DNA from: Marixanthomonas sp963974425
GTDB taxonomy: Bacteria; Bacteroidota; Bacteroidia; Flavobacteriales; Flavobacteriaceae
Direction of reading: 5' to 3'
Length of the DNA: 64,000 bases
Assembly (NCBI RefSeq): GCF_963974425.1
Contig: NZ_CAXBCK010000008.1
Span: forward strand, 23,428 to 87,427
Below the pieces are notes generated by a model. That model was not told the DNA's origin. It saw only the letters and a list, made by a program, of their open reading frames with translations, and did not search any database. A program made the translations under genes and the position numbers. Below are positions 7,273 to 17,455 of the stretch, piece by piece. Each line of letters begins with the position of its first letter. Positions within the stretch are counted from its first letter, which is position 1.

Positions 7273-9510
7273 ATGAATAAAAATCTACCTATATATTGCC
7301 TTTTTTTTATTTACTTAGCTGGATTTTCCCAGCAGATTAAAAAACCTTTAGACTCTTCTGTCCCTTTATACAAAAATGCAACTTTTAATGAGCTAGAAAA
7401 GAATGCAGATGTTTACTATAACAAAGGAAACTACACAGAATCTTTAAAGTTAAATATTGAACTTCTTAAAAAAGGACTTGCAGAACAAAACAATTATTAC
7501 ATTCACCAAGGCTACCGAAATTTAGGGTATGACTATTTAGAGTTAAATGACACTCTTCACGCCAAAGAAAGTTTTAAAAAGTCTGAAAAATATGCAAAGC
7601 TTTCAAAAAATGATACGGCAACAGCCCTTTCTTACATGGATTTGGCAAACGTCTATGCAGAATTAGACCAAAATTATAAAAAAGCATTACAGTACCATAA
7701 CAAATCTATAACCCTTTTTGAAAAACTAAAAGACTCTTCTGGTATTGCAGATGCACATTACAATACCATCCTCACCGCCATGGCAGCAAAGGATTTTAAT
7801 AAAGCATATGTACATTTATTAAAAGCTCAAAAACTAAATAGTTTTAATAAAGAGTACTACAATTATATTGGTATTGATATTTTAATGGGCGAATACCATA
7901 TTGAAAAAGAAAACTATCGTTTAGCTGATGATTATCTAGGAAAAGCTATTGAGAATGCTCAAAAAGAATCCCTCACATTTGAGTTAGAATCTGCATATTT
8001 AGCGCTTAGTAAAAGTTTGTTTAGACAAAAAAAATATGAAGAAGCCTATAAAACAAGATTAATATTTGACAAATACCTTGAAGAAAACCTTCGCAATGTT
8101 AATAATGCTCAAACCGAAACTGTTTCAGCTCAATTTCAACTTTCAGAATATAAAAAAGATGTTGAAGCGGCAGAATTAAAAAATCAGCTTCAAGCTGAAA
8201 TTGTAAAAAATAAAAGCAACTTAAACACAATACTTTACATTATATCTGCCGTTCTATTATTGCTTTTTATTTTCTTCTTATTAGCCTATCGAAAACGAAA
8301 ACAATTAGTTAATCAATTGAAAAAAAGGAATTTTGAAATTTTAGAAGCTAAGCAACACGCTGAGAAAATGTCCCGTTCCAAAACTAAGTTTTTCTCAACA
8401 GTAAGCCACGAATTGCGCACCCCTTTATATGGCGTAATAGGGTTAAGCTCTATATTACTGGAAGACCCCTCTTTAAAAAGCCACGAAAAAGACCTTAAAT
8501 CATTAAAGTTTTCTGCAGATTATCTCTTAGCCTTAATAAATGATGTCCTCCAAATAAATAAAATAGATGCCAACAAATTAGAAGCTCATATTACAACCTT
8601 CAATATTGAAAATTTAATTAATAAAATTGGTGCTTCCTTTGAGTATATGCGGCTTCAGAACAAAAACAAATTAGTAATAAATATTTCAGAAGAGGTCCCC
8701 AAAGTACTTAAAGGAAACGCAATTGCCCTTTCACAAATTTTAATGAACCTAGTAGGCAACGCATGTAAATTCACAGAAAACGGAGTAATAACTATCACCG
8801 TGACCCCTGAAGAAACATGCCCCACCAAAGCTTTGTTATGCTTTAAAATAGAAGACACGGGAATTGGTATTTCAGAAAAAGATCAAAAACGAATTTTCAA
8901 TGAATTTTCTCAAGTAGATAGTGAAAATTATAGTTATCAAGGAACAGGTCTGGGCCTTACCATTGTTAAAAAATTGGTATCACTTTCAAACTCTAAAATA
9001 CACCTAGAAAGTAAAAAAGAAAAAGGCTCTTCCTTTTGGTTCAGTTTAATTTTCGATATAGCAAAAACAACCGAAAAGAAATTAGAAGACAGCTTATTAA
9101 ACAAGAAATTATTGATAAACAGACGTATTTTAATTGTTGAGGATAATCGTATTAATCAAGCTGTGACCAAAAAAATATTGGAGAAAAATCAAGTAATTTG
9201 TTCCGTTGCCGAAAACGGACTACAAGCGGTTGAACAAGTAAAGCAAAATACTTTTGATTTGGTCTTAATGGATATTAATATGCCCATAATGGATGGCTTG
9301 AAAGCTACAAAAGAGATTAGGACTTTTAATACAAGTATCCCTATTGTAGCCTTAACTGCCGTGGAAGTAGAAGATATGAGACTTGAAATATACGATAGCG
9401 GTATGAATGACATCATTGTAAAACCATATGATATGAACAAGTTTTTACAAGTTATTTTAAGAAACCTAACTGTTTATTACTCTGGTAAAATGGAGCCACA
9501 ATTCTTTTAA
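7273..9510 (+). CDS. TPR-containing hybrid sensor histidine kinase
   Basis: Membrane-bound hybrid kinase of 745 residues. In order: signal peptide (to about residue 20), periplasmic TPR repeats (about 45-290), a coiled stretch, one transmembrane helix (about 316-340), a HisKA domain with H379 in STVSHELRTPLYG, a HATPase domain with DTGIGISEKD and GTGLGLTIV, and a C-terminal receiver with D667 in LVLMDINMPIMDG. The ATG at 7273 is chosen because it begins a good signal peptide; an upstream in-frame TTG lies in the promoter region. No output domain or adjacent response regulator is seen, so the phosphate must pass to an unlinked partner. The stimulus is unknown. Confidence 0.9.
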   Translation: MNKNLPIYCLFFIYLAGFSQQIKKPLDSSVPLYKNATFNELEKNADVYYNKGNYTESLKLNIELLKKGLAEQNNYYIHQGYRNLGYDYLELNDTLHAKESFKKSEKYAKLSKNDTATALSYMDLANVYAELDQNYKKALQYHNKSITLFEKLKDSSGIADAHYNTILTAMAAKDFNKAYVHLLKAQKLNSFNKEYYNYIGIDILMGEYHIEKENYRLADDYLGKAIENAQKESLTFELESAYLALSKSLFRQKKYEEAYKTRLIFDKYLEENLRNVNNAQTETVSAQFQLSEYKKDVEAAELKNQLQAEIVKNKSNLNTILYIISAVLLLLFIFFLLAYRKRKQLVNQLKKRNFEILEAKQHAEKMSRSKTKFFSTVSHELRTPLYGVIGLSSILLEDPSLKSHEKDLKSLKFSADYLLALINDVLQINKIDANKLEAHITTFNIENLINKIGASFEYMRLQNKNKLVINISEEVPKVLKGNAIALSQILMNLVGNACKFTENGVITITVTPEETCPTKALLCFKIEDTGIGISEKDQKRIFNEFSQVDSENYSYQGTGLGLTIVKKLVSLSNSKIHLESKKEKGSSFWFSLIFDIAKTTEKKLEDSLLNKKLLINRRILIVEDNRINQAVTKKILEKNQVICSVAENGLQAVEQVKQNTFDLVLMDINMPIMDGLKATKEIRTFNTSIPIVALTAVEVEDMRLEIYDSGMNDIIVKPYDMNKFLQVILRNLTVYYSGKMEPQFF

Positions 9511-9526
9511 AAGTAAAACATAAAAA

Positions 9527-9550
9527 AACCCAAACTAGCTAGTTTGGGTT
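9527..9550. terminator. Bidirectional terminator
   Basis: A 24-base perfect palindrome (AACCCAAACTAG and its complement) with A-rich and T-rich flanks lies between the convergent hybrid-kinase and sdhB genes. It has the shape of a two-way Rho-independent terminator. Confidence 0.85.
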
Positions 9551-9572
9551 TTCTTGTTATAAAATCGATTTT

Positions 9573-10319
9573 TTATCCTTCCGCACTCGCTTTTAAGTAT
9601 TCGCGATTAATACGTGCAATATTTTCTAATGAAATATCTTTTGGACATTCAATAAAACAAGCTCCGGTGTTACTACACGCTCCAAAACCTTCTTTATCCA
9701 TCTGCTCTACCATATTTAAAACACGTCTTGTCGCTTCTACTTCTCCTTGCGGCAACAAAGCAAATTGACTTACTTTAGCTGAAGTAAACAACATAGCACT
9801 TGCATTAACACAAGCTGCTACACAAGCTCCACAACCAATACATGTGGCTGAGTTAAAAGCTTCGTCTGCCTTATCTTTTTCTACTGGAGTAGCATTCGCA
9901 TCAATTGTATTTCCAGAAGTATTAACTGAAACATATCCTCCGGCTTGTTGAATACGGTCAAAGCCACTACGATCTACCACCAAATCCTTAATCACAGGAA
10001 AAGCAGTTGCTCTAAACGGCTCAATCACTACCGTATCGCCATCATTAAAGCTACGCATGTGTAATTGACACGTCGTAGTGTGACGCTGTGGTCCGTGTGG
10101 TTTTCCGTTAATTTGTAAGGAACAAGATCCACAAATACCTTCACGACAATCGTGGTCAAAAACAACCGGTTCGTCTCCTTTTTCAATTAACTGTTCGTTT
10201 AAAACGTCTAGCATTTCTAAAAAAGACATATCACCATCTATCCCGTCAATCGGGTAGGTTTGTAAACTTCCTTTTGTGTTAGCGCCTTTTTGACGCCATA
10301 TTTTTAGAGTAAGCTTCAT
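9573..10319 (-). CDS. sdhB: Succinate dehydrogenase/fumarate reductase iron-sulfur subunit
   Basis: 248-residue electron-transfer subunit of complex II. The N-terminal plant-type ferredoxin domain carries the 2Fe-2S cysteines in DCREGICGSCSLQ and TTTCQLHM. The C-terminal domain carries cysteines for 4Fe-4S and 3Fe-4S clusters in CIGCGACVAAC and CSNTGACFIECPKD. It is a peripheral protein on the cytoplasmic face, passing electrons from SdhA FADH2 towards the haem/quinone subunit. It is the last gene of sdhCAB, 17 bases after sdhA. The sequence fits the Bacteroidetes type B enzyme with menaquinone. Confidence 0.96.
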   Translation of the reverse strand: MKLTLKIWRQKGANTKGSLQTYPIDGIDGDMSFLEMLDVLNEQLIEKGDEPVVFDHDCREGICGSCSLQINGKPHGPQRHTTTCQLHMRSFNDGDTVVIEPFRATAFPVIKDLVVDRSGFDRIQQAGGYVSVNTSGNTIDANATPVEKDKADEAFNSATCIGCGACVAACVNASAMLFTSAKVSQFALLPQGEVEATRRVLNMVEQMDKEGFGACSNTGACFIECPKDISLENIARINREYLKASAEG

Positions 10320-10336
10320 AAGTTAAGCTTTAAATA

Positions 10337-12340
10337 TTATTTATAACTTCTAGTTTTCACTTCAATGTTCTCGTAGTCTAAGTTCTCTTTATGCAATACT
10401 GCTTCGCTAGGCTCTCCTTTGTATTCCCATGCAGCTACATACATAAAGTTTTCATCGTCACGCCTCGCTTCACCTTCATCGGTTTGGTACTCTTCTCTAA
10501 AGTGACCACCACATGATTCTTCACGGTGCAAAGCATCTTTAGCGAACAATTCTCCTAATTCTAAGAAGTCTGCTACACGACCTGCTTTTTCAAGTTCTGG
10601 GTTCATTTCATCCATAGAACCTGGTACTTTTACTTCTTTCCAGAATTCTTCTCGTAATGCTTTTATTTCTGAAATAGCTTCTTTTAAGCCTTTCGCATTT
10701 CTGGACATTCCAACCTTGTCCCACATGATTTTACCCAAACGCTTATGGATATCATCAACAGACTTGGTTCCTTTGTTGTTAATTAGCTTCTCTAATCGTT
10801 CGCGAACATCTTTTTCTGCTTGTTCAAAAGCTGGAAGATCAGTTGAAATTTCTCCAGTTCTAATATCATCGGCTAAGTAATCACCAATTGTATATGGCAA
10901 TACAAAATAACCATCGGCCAAACCTTGCATTAAGGCAGAAGCACCTAGTCGGTTAGCTCCGTGATCGCTAAAGTTAGCTTCTCCAGTAACGTAACATCCT
11001 TTAATGGTTGATTGTAAATTGTAATCTACCCAAACGCCACCCATCGTGTAGTGCACGGCAGGGTAAATCATCATTGGAGTTTTATATGGATTTGCATCCA
11101 CAATTTTTTCATACATTTCGAACAAGTTACCGTACTTATTAGCAACGACTTCTGTTCCTAATTTTATAACTTCTTCTTTGCTCGGGTTGTGATTTCCGTG
11201 CATTACCGCTTGCTCTTTTCCGTAACGCTCAATCGCAGAAGCAAAATCTAAAAACACGGCTTCTCCAGTTTTATTTACACCAAATCCAGCATCACAACGT
11301 TCTTTTGCAGCACGAGAAGCCACATCACGAGGTACTAAGTTCCCAAACGATGGGTAACGTCGCTCTAAGTAATAATCGCGTTCTTCTTCAGAAAGTTCTG
11401 TTGGTTTCTTTTTGCCTTCACGAATAGCAATTGCATCTTCTTTTTTCTTCGGAACCCAAATACGCCCGTCATTCCGAAGGGATTCAGACATCAACGTTAA
11501 TTTTGACTGATGATCTCCCGAAACTGGAATACAGGTTGGGTGAATTTGTGTGTAACAAGGGTTTGCAAAGTAGGCGCCCTTTTTATGAATTTTCCAAGAT
11601 GCAGTCACATTACTTCCCATCGCATTCGTTGATAGGAAAAATACGTTTCCGTATCCTCCTGATGCAATAACAACCGCGTGTGCTGAATGTCTTTCTAGTT
11701 TACCAGTAACCAAATCACGGGCAATAATCCCACGTGCTTTTCCGTCAACAATTACTAAATCTAGCATTTCGTGACGGTTAAACGGCTGAATTTTACCACG
11801 GTTTATTTGGCGGTTCATAGCAGCATACGCTCCTAATAATAATTGTTGTCCTGTCTGTCCTTTTGCGTAAAAAGTACGCGACACCAACACACCACCAAAT
11901 GAGCGGTTATCTAACAAACCTCCGTATTCACGAGCAAAAGGAACTCCTTGTGCCACACATTGGTCAATAATATTAGCAGATACTTCGGCAAGACGGTATA
12001 CATTCCCTTCGCGAGAACGATAATCGCCACCTTTTACTGTATCATAGAAAAGACGGTAGTTAGAATCACCATCTCCTTGATAGTTTTTTGCAGCGTTAAT
12101 TCCTCCTTGAGCCGCAATAGAGTGTGCTCTACGAGGGGAATCTTGATAGCAAAATGTTTTTACGTTATACCCTAGTTCGGCTAAGGTGGCAGCGGCACTT
12201 CCTCCGGCTAAACCTGTTCCTACAACGATAACATCGATATTTCGTTTGTTCGCAGGATTAACAAGGTTAATATTGTTTTTATGGTTTTTCCACTTCTCGT
12301 CTAAGGGTCCTTTTGGTATTTTAGAATCTAATATCGACAT
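10337..12340 (-). CDS. sdhA: Succinate dehydrogenase/fumarate reductase flavoprotein subunit
   Basis: 667-residue catalytic subunit. The N-terminal FAD dinucleotide-binding loop VVGTGLAGGSAAATLAE is followed by RRAHSIAAQGGINAAKN, whose His is the covalent FAD attachment site. Active-site segments HPTCIP and the Arg-containing GANRLGASALMQG are present. The length fits the type B (epsilon-proteobacterial/Bacteroidetes) form rather than the roughly 590-residue E. coli enzyme. It oxidises succinate to fumarate in the TCA cycle and can run in reverse under low oxygen. It lies 12 bases after sdhC. Confidence 0.97.
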   Translation of the reverse strand: MSILDSKIPKGPLDEKWKNHKNNINLVNPANKRNIDVIVVGTGLAGGSAAATLAELGYNVKTFCYQDSPRRAHSIAAQGGINAAKNYQGDGDSNYRLFYDTVKGGDYRSREGNVYRLAEVSANIIDQCVAQGVPFAREYGGLLDNRSFGGVLVSRTFYAKGQTGQQLLLGAYAAMNRQINRGKIQPFNRHEMLDLVIVDGKARGIIARDLVTGKLERHSAHAVVIASGGYGNVFFLSTNAMGSNVTASWKIHKKGAYFANPCYTQIHPTCIPVSGDHQSKLTLMSESLRNDGRIWVPKKKEDAIAIREGKKKPTELSEEERDYYLERRYPSFGNLVPRDVASRAAKERCDAGFGVNKTGEAVFLDFASAIERYGKEQAVMHGNHNPSKEEVIKLGTEVVANKYGNLFEMYEKIVDANPYKTPMMIYPAVHYTMGGVWVDYNLQSTIKGCYVTGEANFSDHGANRLGASALMQGLADGYFVLPYTIGDYLADDIRTGEISTDLPAFEQAEKDVRERLEKLINNKGTKSVDDIHKRLGKIMWDKVGMSRNAKGLKEAISEIKALREEFWKEVKVPGSMDEMNPELEKAGRVADFLELGELFAKDALHREESCGGHFREEYQTDEGEARRDDENFMYVAAWEYKGEPSEAVLHKENLDYENIEVKTRSYK

Positions 12341-12352
12341 AGCTTTTGCTGT

Positions 12353-13018
12353 TTAGTGGGAAATTTGATTAAAATGATGGTATAAGGCAATAATGATAAA
12401 GCCTAACGGAATTACAATTGCATACAGTTTTGTAAATCCTTTAACCGCTTTTGAAAATTTGTTGTTCCAACCCATAGTTTGGAAGGAAGAAGCAAACCCG
12501 TGCCATAAATGGAACATTAATAACACAAACGAAAGAACATAAATTCCAGTTCGTACTGGGCTTTCAAATTTATGAACTAATTCGCCATAGTAACGAAATG
12601 AATCATCAGGATTAGATTCAACATATTTGTGCACCATCTCTGGAACCCAAAAGTCGTAAAAGTGCAACCCTAAAAATGCTAAGATCACAGCTCCTGAAAT
12701 AATCATATTCCGAGATGCCCACGTAGAATTGGTGTTTCCCTTATAGGATTTATAACTTATTTTTCGAGCTTTATTATTTTTAAGCTCTAAGATAATTCCC
12801 ATTACAAAGTGAAATACAACCCCAAAAATTAATACGGGTTGCAAAACAAACTGCACTAACGGATTGGTACCCATAAAATGAGACCAACTGTTAAACGTCT
12901 CCTCCGAAAAAACTGAAGAAAAGTTGATTGTAAAGTGTTGTGCAAGAAAAAATACAAGAAATAGACCTGAAAGGGCCATCGCCACTTTTTTGGCGATCGA
13001 AGCGGATAATATTCCCAT
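12353..13018 (-). CDS. sdhC: Succinate dehydrogenase cytochrome b subunit
   Basis: 221-residue integral membrane anchor with about five hydrophobic helices, matching the single fused cytochrome b subunit of type B succinate:quinone reductases. Histidines in predicted helices (AQHFTINFS, FHFVMGI, LGLHFYDFW, FHLWHGFA) are candidate ligands for two b haems. It passes electrons from SdhB to menaquinone. It is the first gene of sdhCAB; a TATTTTTG -7 motif lies 31 bases upstream on the same strand. Confidence 0.94.
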   Translation of the reverse strand: MGILSASIAKKVAMALSGLFLVFFLAQHFTINFSSVFSEETFNSWSHFMGTNPLVQFVLQPVLIFGVVFHFVMGIILELKNNKARKISYKSYKGNTNSTWASRNMIISGAVILAFLGLHFYDFWVPEMVHKYVESNPDDSFRYYGELVHKFESPVRTGIYVLSFVLLMFHLWHGFASSFQTMGWNNKFSKAVKGFTKLYAIVIPLGFIIIALYHHFNQISH

Positions 13019-13048
13019 TATTGGTTAATTTTCAAAAATTAAGGTAGA

Positions 13049-13056
13049 CAAAAATA
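13049..13056 (-). promoter_or_regulatory. -7 promoter motif for sdhCAB
   Basis: On the minus strand this reads TATTTTTG, an exact match to TAnnTTTG, 30 bases upstream of the sdhC ATG. No clear -33 TTG was assigned. Confidence 0.45.
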
Positions 13057-13128
13057 CCACCGAAAAAGCTTTCAGCAAAAAGTATCAATTGTTTTCCTGT
13101 TTATTTAGAACTATTTTAAATACAAAGG

Positions 13129-15969
13129 CTACTTAACTTCTAGTTTTTGACTTGACTTAGCAGCATTTTTAGTAATAATCACATTATACATTCCTTTTGG
13201 CAAATAGTAAGTATCGTTATCAGCTTTATTCAATTCGACATCATTTTTTTCCAAAGTTTTTCTTCCTTTTTCTGAAACTGATGCATCATATTCCACCACA
13301 TTAATTCCTTTTACAACATCAATATTGAGATTTTGCAACTGCTTTCCTTCTTCTGTTTCAATAGTAATAACACCCTTCCCTTTTGAAGGGCTATAAAAAT
13401 GAAGGTTTACTGAAGGTTCTATTACATCATACCACTCTCCATATTTACTTCCCCAACGACGAGATGCTCGAATAGGTTCAATTTCCGCGAGGATTAAATC
13501 GCTCATTTTTTCAGCATTCATTTGCTGAAGCAAAGTAACATCAGCCAAATAAAAAGAACGGCCGTGTGTTCCTAAAATTAAATCCTTTTCACGCTCTTGA
13601 ATCACCAAATCGTGTACCGCCACACTTGGTAAACCTTCTGAAAAAGCTTCCCAACTTTCACCTTGATTAAATGAAACATACGCTCCATTATCTGTACCTA
13701 TATATAGTACATTTTCATTTTCAGGATCTTCCTTAATTACATTTACAGGTGAAGCTGGTAAATTACTACTAATATCTTTCCACGTTTGTCCGTAGTTTTC
13801 ACTTACATATGCGTAGGTTTTGAAATCGTCCCAGCGATAGCCATTCAATGTAGCATAAACCCGTTCTTTTTTATGTTTTGAAGCAATTACTCTACTCACC
13901 CACAAATCTTTTGGAAATGATTTTGAAACATCCATCCAATTACCACCTGCGTTTTTTGAAATATGTAACATGCCATCGTCACTCCCGGCATATAACAACC
14001 CGAATGTAAAAGGTGATTCACTAATACTTGTCAATGTTCCGTAAGCAACATTTCCTGGCTTTCCACTTTTGGTAAGATCACCTGAAATTGCTTCCCAATC
14101 GTCACCCTGGTTCATACTTCGCATTAATTTATTTCCACCCAAATAAAGAATATCCTGATTGTGCGGGCTTAATAAAATAGGCGTTTGCCAATTAAAGCGA
14201 TAAGGGCTTTCCCCTAATTCATGTTTCGGCTGAATGTACGTTTGTTCTTCAGTTTCTCGATTAAGCCTGAAATAATTTCCAAACTGAAAACCGGTATATA
14301 CGATATTGCTATTTCGGTTGTCAATTTGAACGTGCATTCCGTCGCCGCCCATAATACTTTCATACGGGTTTTGTCCAGATTGTTGCCAACCGTAATCTAT
14401 TTTGGCATTGTGGGGCCCTACCCACACACCATTATCTTGCAAACCTCCATATACATTATAAGGTTCCTCATTATCTACATTCACAGTATAAAACTGCCCA
14501 ACTGCTGGAGCGTTGTTTTTAATCCACGTTTTACCATCATCGTAGCTAATATTAACACCACCGTCGTTCCCGTCGATTAAATGACCTGATTTTTTTGGGT
14601 TAATCCATAACGCGTGATGATCTGCATGTACGTTTTCTGCGCTGATGGATTCGAAAGTTTTCCCACCGTCAGCAGATTTTAAAATAGGCACACCATAAAT
14701 GTAAATTTTATCTGAATTTGAAGGGTCTACATGTATTTTTCCGAAGTAATATCCGTACGAATAGTACAAATCATTAATATAGCCTTCGTGCGTTTTTTTC
14801 CAGCTTTTTCCACCGTTTGTACTTTTATATACCTCAGCACCAATAACAGGTGTGTCAAATAATTGCGTATTGGCATCTTCTAAATATTTAGCAAGATCAG
14901 CTGGTTTTACCGAACCGCTACGCACCATGTTTTTTACGTTTTCGGCTTTATATTTTTCCTGAAAACCATTAGCGCGTAAGAACTTTTTCAGTTTGTCATT
15001 GTCCAACGCCAAGAATTCTGAAGCACTCATTTCTTTGAATACGCCCTTGGTTAAAGCATCGCTATTAGTCTCCATTTTTTTCTTTTCCCTATGGTCTTGG
15101 TTATCGATTACGGCATAGACTATATTTTCATCAACAACTGCTAAACCAATACGCCCAGCGCCTTCACCTGTTGGAAATCCGCTTCCAGAAACAGAAACTT
15201 TTTTCCAACTATCGCCACCATCGGTACTTTTATAGATAGCACTTCCTTCGCCGCTTCCGGTAAAGTTCCAGGCTTTTCGGTCTTTTTCCCAAGAAGAAGC
15301 ATAGATTAAGTCGAAGTTATTAGGATCGCGGTCCATTTCAATAATCCCGCTTTCGTCATTTACAAACAAAGTCTTGTTCCAAGTTTTACCACCATCTACG
15401 GTTTTATACACACCACGTTCTTCATTGGTAGAATATAAATGCCCAACAGCACTTACCACTACCTCATCAGAATTTGCAGGGTTGATTAATATTTTGCTAA
15501 TGTGATGACTATCTTTCAACCCCATATTCTGCCATGTTTTGCCTTTATCGGTAGACTTCAGTAAGCCAATTCCGGCATACGACGAACGAGAGGCATTCAC
15601 TTCGCCAGTTCCTACCCAAATAGTTCCGGTTTTCCAGTCTACAGCAAGACTTCCTACGTTTTGGGTTACAGTATTATCTATAACTGGAGTAAAAGAAATT
15701 CCATTATTATTGGTATACCAAACGCCACCGCTGGCATAGCCTGCGTAAAATTCAATTGGATTATTGGGGTTCACGGCAAAATCTACAATACGGCCGCTCA
15801 TTACTGTTGGACCAATATTTTTGAAAGGAAGATTTTTAACCAGTGAATTTTTCGAAAGTTGCTCCTTCTGTTGCAACGCTTTTTCTAATTCGGCTTTTGA
15901 AGTTGCCGGTTGTTGAGAAAATGCTGAAATAAAAAGGAAACTGAATAGTAAAAGTAAGGAATGCTTCAT
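13129..15969 (-). CDS. Secreted VPS10/sortilin-like beta-propeller protein
   Basis: Exported protein of 946 residues with an N-terminal signal peptide (LLLLFSFLFISAFSQQ). Repeated motifs such as YKSTDGGDSWKKV, YKSTNGGKSWKK, ISYDDGKTWIKN and VSENYGQTWKDI are BNR/Asp-box repeats of sortilin (VPS10)-type propellers. Database relatives are often labelled glycosyl hydrolase, but no catalytic site can be assigned here, so that label is not adopted. The C-terminal about 100 residues look like a small beta domain. No lipobox is seen and a T9SS sorting domain is not clear. It is a single gene without operon partners. Location is periplasm or cell surface; function unknown. Confidence 0.82.
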   Translation of the reverse strand: MKHSLLLLFSFLFISAFSQQPATSKAELEKALQQKEQLSKNSLVKNLPFKNIGPTVMSGRIVDFAVNPNNPIEFYAGYASGGVWYTNNNGISFTPVIDNTVTQNVGSLAVDWKTGTIWVGTGEVNASRSSYAGIGLLKSTDKGKTWQNMGLKDSHHISKILINPANSDEVVVSAVGHLYSTNEERGVYKTVDGGKTWNKTLFVNDESGIIEMDRDPNNFDLIYASSWEKDRKAWNFTGSGEGSAIYKSTDGGDSWKKVSVSGSGFPTGEGAGRIGLAVVDENIVYAVIDNQDHREKKKMETNSDALTKGVFKEMSASEFLALDNDKLKKFLRANGFQEKYKAENVKNMVRSGSVKPADLAKYLEDANTQLFDTPVIGAEVYKSTNGGKSWKKTHEGYINDLYYSYGYYFGKIHVDPSNSDKIYIYGVPILKSADGGKTFESISAENVHADHHALWINPKKSGHLIDGNDGGVNISYDDGKTWIKNNAPAVGQFYTVNVDNEEPYNVYGGLQDNGVWVGPHNAKIDYGWQQSGQNPYESIMGGDGMHVQIDNRNSNIVYTGFQFGNYFRLNRETEEQTYIQPKHELGESPYRFNWQTPILLSPHNQDILYLGGNKLMRSMNQGDDWEAISGDLTKSGKPGNVAYGTLTSISESPFTFGLLYAGSDDGMLHISKNAGGNWMDVSKSFPKDLWVSRVIASKHKKERVYATLNGYRWDDFKTYAYVSENYGQTWKDISSNLPASPVNVIKEDPENENVLYIGTDNGAYVSFNQGESWEAFSEGLPSVAVHDLVIQEREKDLILGTHGRSFYLADVTLLQQMNAEKMSDLILAEIEPIRASRRWGSKYGEWYDVIEPSVNLHFYSPSKGKGVITIETEEGKQLQNLNIDVVKGINVVEYDASVSEKGRKTLEKNDVELNKADNDTYYLPKGMYNVIITKNAAKSSQKLEVK

Positions 15970-16059
15970 TGAAAGTAATTTTAAACGTTGAAATTACTGA
16001 AATCCCTTGCTTTAACAAAATTTTATTTTACTAGTAGCAGCCTTTGGTTTAATTTCCAT

Positions 16060-16067
16060 TAATTTTG
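16060..16067 (+). promoter_or_regulatory. -7 promoter motif for the M24 peptidase
   Basis: TAATTTTG is an exact match to TAnnTTTG, 23 bases upstream of the ATG at 16091. The nearest TTG is 13 bases upstream, shorter than usual. Confidence 0.35.
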
Positions 16068-16090
16068 AAAAAATTCAGAAAAAAATACCA

Positions 16091-17383
16091 ATGAAGTATC
16101 ATCCAATTGACAGCAACTTATTTATAAAAAACCGTAAAAATTTTATGGCTCAAATGAAGTCGAAAAGCCTTGCGGTATTTAATAGTAATGACATCTATCC
16201 CATTGGTGCAGACAGCACGATGCCGTTTCAACAATCTCGCGATTTATTTTACCTGAGTGGTGTAGATCAAGATAAAAGTATGTTATTATTATTTCCAGAT
16301 GCTGTAGAAGAAAAACACCGTGAAATTTTATTTTTAACTGAAACCAACGACCATATTGCCGTTTGGGAAGGTGAAAAACTAACAAAAGAAAAAGCAACCG
16401 AAGCCACTGGCGTTAAAACTGTGTATTGGCTTAAGGAGTTTGATAAAATTTTCTTTGAATTAATGACGCAAGCGGACACCATATACTTCAACACAAATGA
16501 GCATTACCGTGCAAATGTTGAAACCGAAACACGTGAAGACCGTTTTATTAAAAAAACGAAAGCACAATTCCCTGCACATAGCTGGGCAAAGAGCAATCCA
16601 ATTTTACAACGGTTACGTTCTGTAAAAGACCCAATTGAATTGGATATTATGCAGCAAGCTTGTAATATCACAGAGAAAGGTTTCAGAAGAATTTTAGATT
16701 TTGTAAAACCTGGCGTGATGGAATACGAAATTGAAGCCGAGTTTATGCACGAGTTTTTAAGCAACCGCTCACGTGGTTTTGCCTATACCCCAATTGTTGC
16801 CAGCGGGAAAAATGCCTGTGTATTGCATTATATTGAAAATAATCAGCAATGTAAAGACGGCGAATTAATATTGCTAGATGTAGGTGCTGAGTATGCTAAT
16901 TACAGTAGTGATATGTCTAGAACAATTCCGGTAAGTGGAAAATTCACTAAAAGACAAAAAGAAGTGTACAACGCTGTAAACCGTGTAAAGAATGATGCTA
17001 CAAAAATGCTTGTACCTGGAACACTTTGGAAAGAATACCACGAAGAAGTTGGAAAATTAATGACTTCAGAGTTACTTGGATTGGGAATTCTAGACAAAGC
17101 CGATGTGAAAAATGAAGACCCAGACTGGCCTGCCTACAAAAAATACTTTATGCACGGTACCAGCCACCACATTGGCCTGGATACACACGATTACGGAATT
17201 CTGTGGGAGCCGATGCAAGCAAACCAGGTGTTTACTGTAGAGCCAGGTATTTATTTACCAGATGAAGGTTTTGGTATTCGATTGGAAGACGATGTGGTAA
17301 TTCAGGAAAATGGGGAGCCTCATAACTTGATGCGCAACATCCCAATTGAAGCAGATGAGATTGAAGAAATCATGAACAAGTAA
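16091..17383 (+). CDS. pepP: Xaa-Pro aminopeptidase (M24B)
   Basis: 430-residue aminopeptidase P. The N-terminal creatinase-like domain (about 1-170) is followed by a pita-bread catalytic domain. Dinuclear metal ligands are visible: Asp in LLDVGAEYANYSSDMSRT, His in MHGTSHHIGLDTHDYG, Glu in FTVEPGIY and Glu in GIRLEDDVV. It has no signal peptide and is therefore cytoplasmic. It removes N-terminal residues from peptides with proline in second position. It is monocistronic, ending in a strong terminator before the alpha/beta hydrolase gene. Confidence 0.93.
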   Translation: MKYHPIDSNLFIKNRKNFMAQMKSKSLAVFNSNDIYPIGADSTMPFQQSRDLFYLSGVDQDKSMLLLFPDAVEEKHREILFLTETNDHIAVWEGEKLTKEKATEATGVKTVYWLKEFDKIFFELMTQADTIYFNTNEHYRANVETETREDRFIKKTKAQFPAHSWAKSNPILQRLRSVKDPIELDIMQQACNITEKGFRRILDFVKPGVMEYEIEAEFMHEFLSNRSRGFAYTPIVASGKNACVLHYIENNQQCKDGELILLDVGAEYANYSSDMSRTIPVSGKFTKRQKEVYNAVNRVKNDATKMLVPGTLWKEYHEEVGKLMTSELLGLGILDKADVKNEDPDWPAYKKYFMHGTSHHIGLDTHDYGILWEPMQANQVFTVEPGIYLPDEGFGIRLEDDVVIQENGEPHNLMRNIPIEADEIEEIMNK

Positions 17384-17408
17384 ACGTTTAAAACGTTTTT
17401 AGATATAT

Positions 17409-17445
17409 TCCGGTATAGAAATAAATCGCTATACCGGATTTTTTA
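17409..17445 (+). terminator. Rho-independent terminator after the M24 peptidase
   Basis: A 10-bp perfect stem (TCCGGTATAG at 17409-17418 with CTATACCGGA at 17429-17438) has a 10-base loop and is followed by a T run. Confidence 0.9.
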
Positions 17446-17455
17446 TACTTAAAAA

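Noticed and set aside
13129..15969. Glycosyl hydrolase function for the large repeat protein
   Set aside because: The Asp-box/BNR motifs are propeller structure markers also found in sortilins; no catalytic residues could be assigned.
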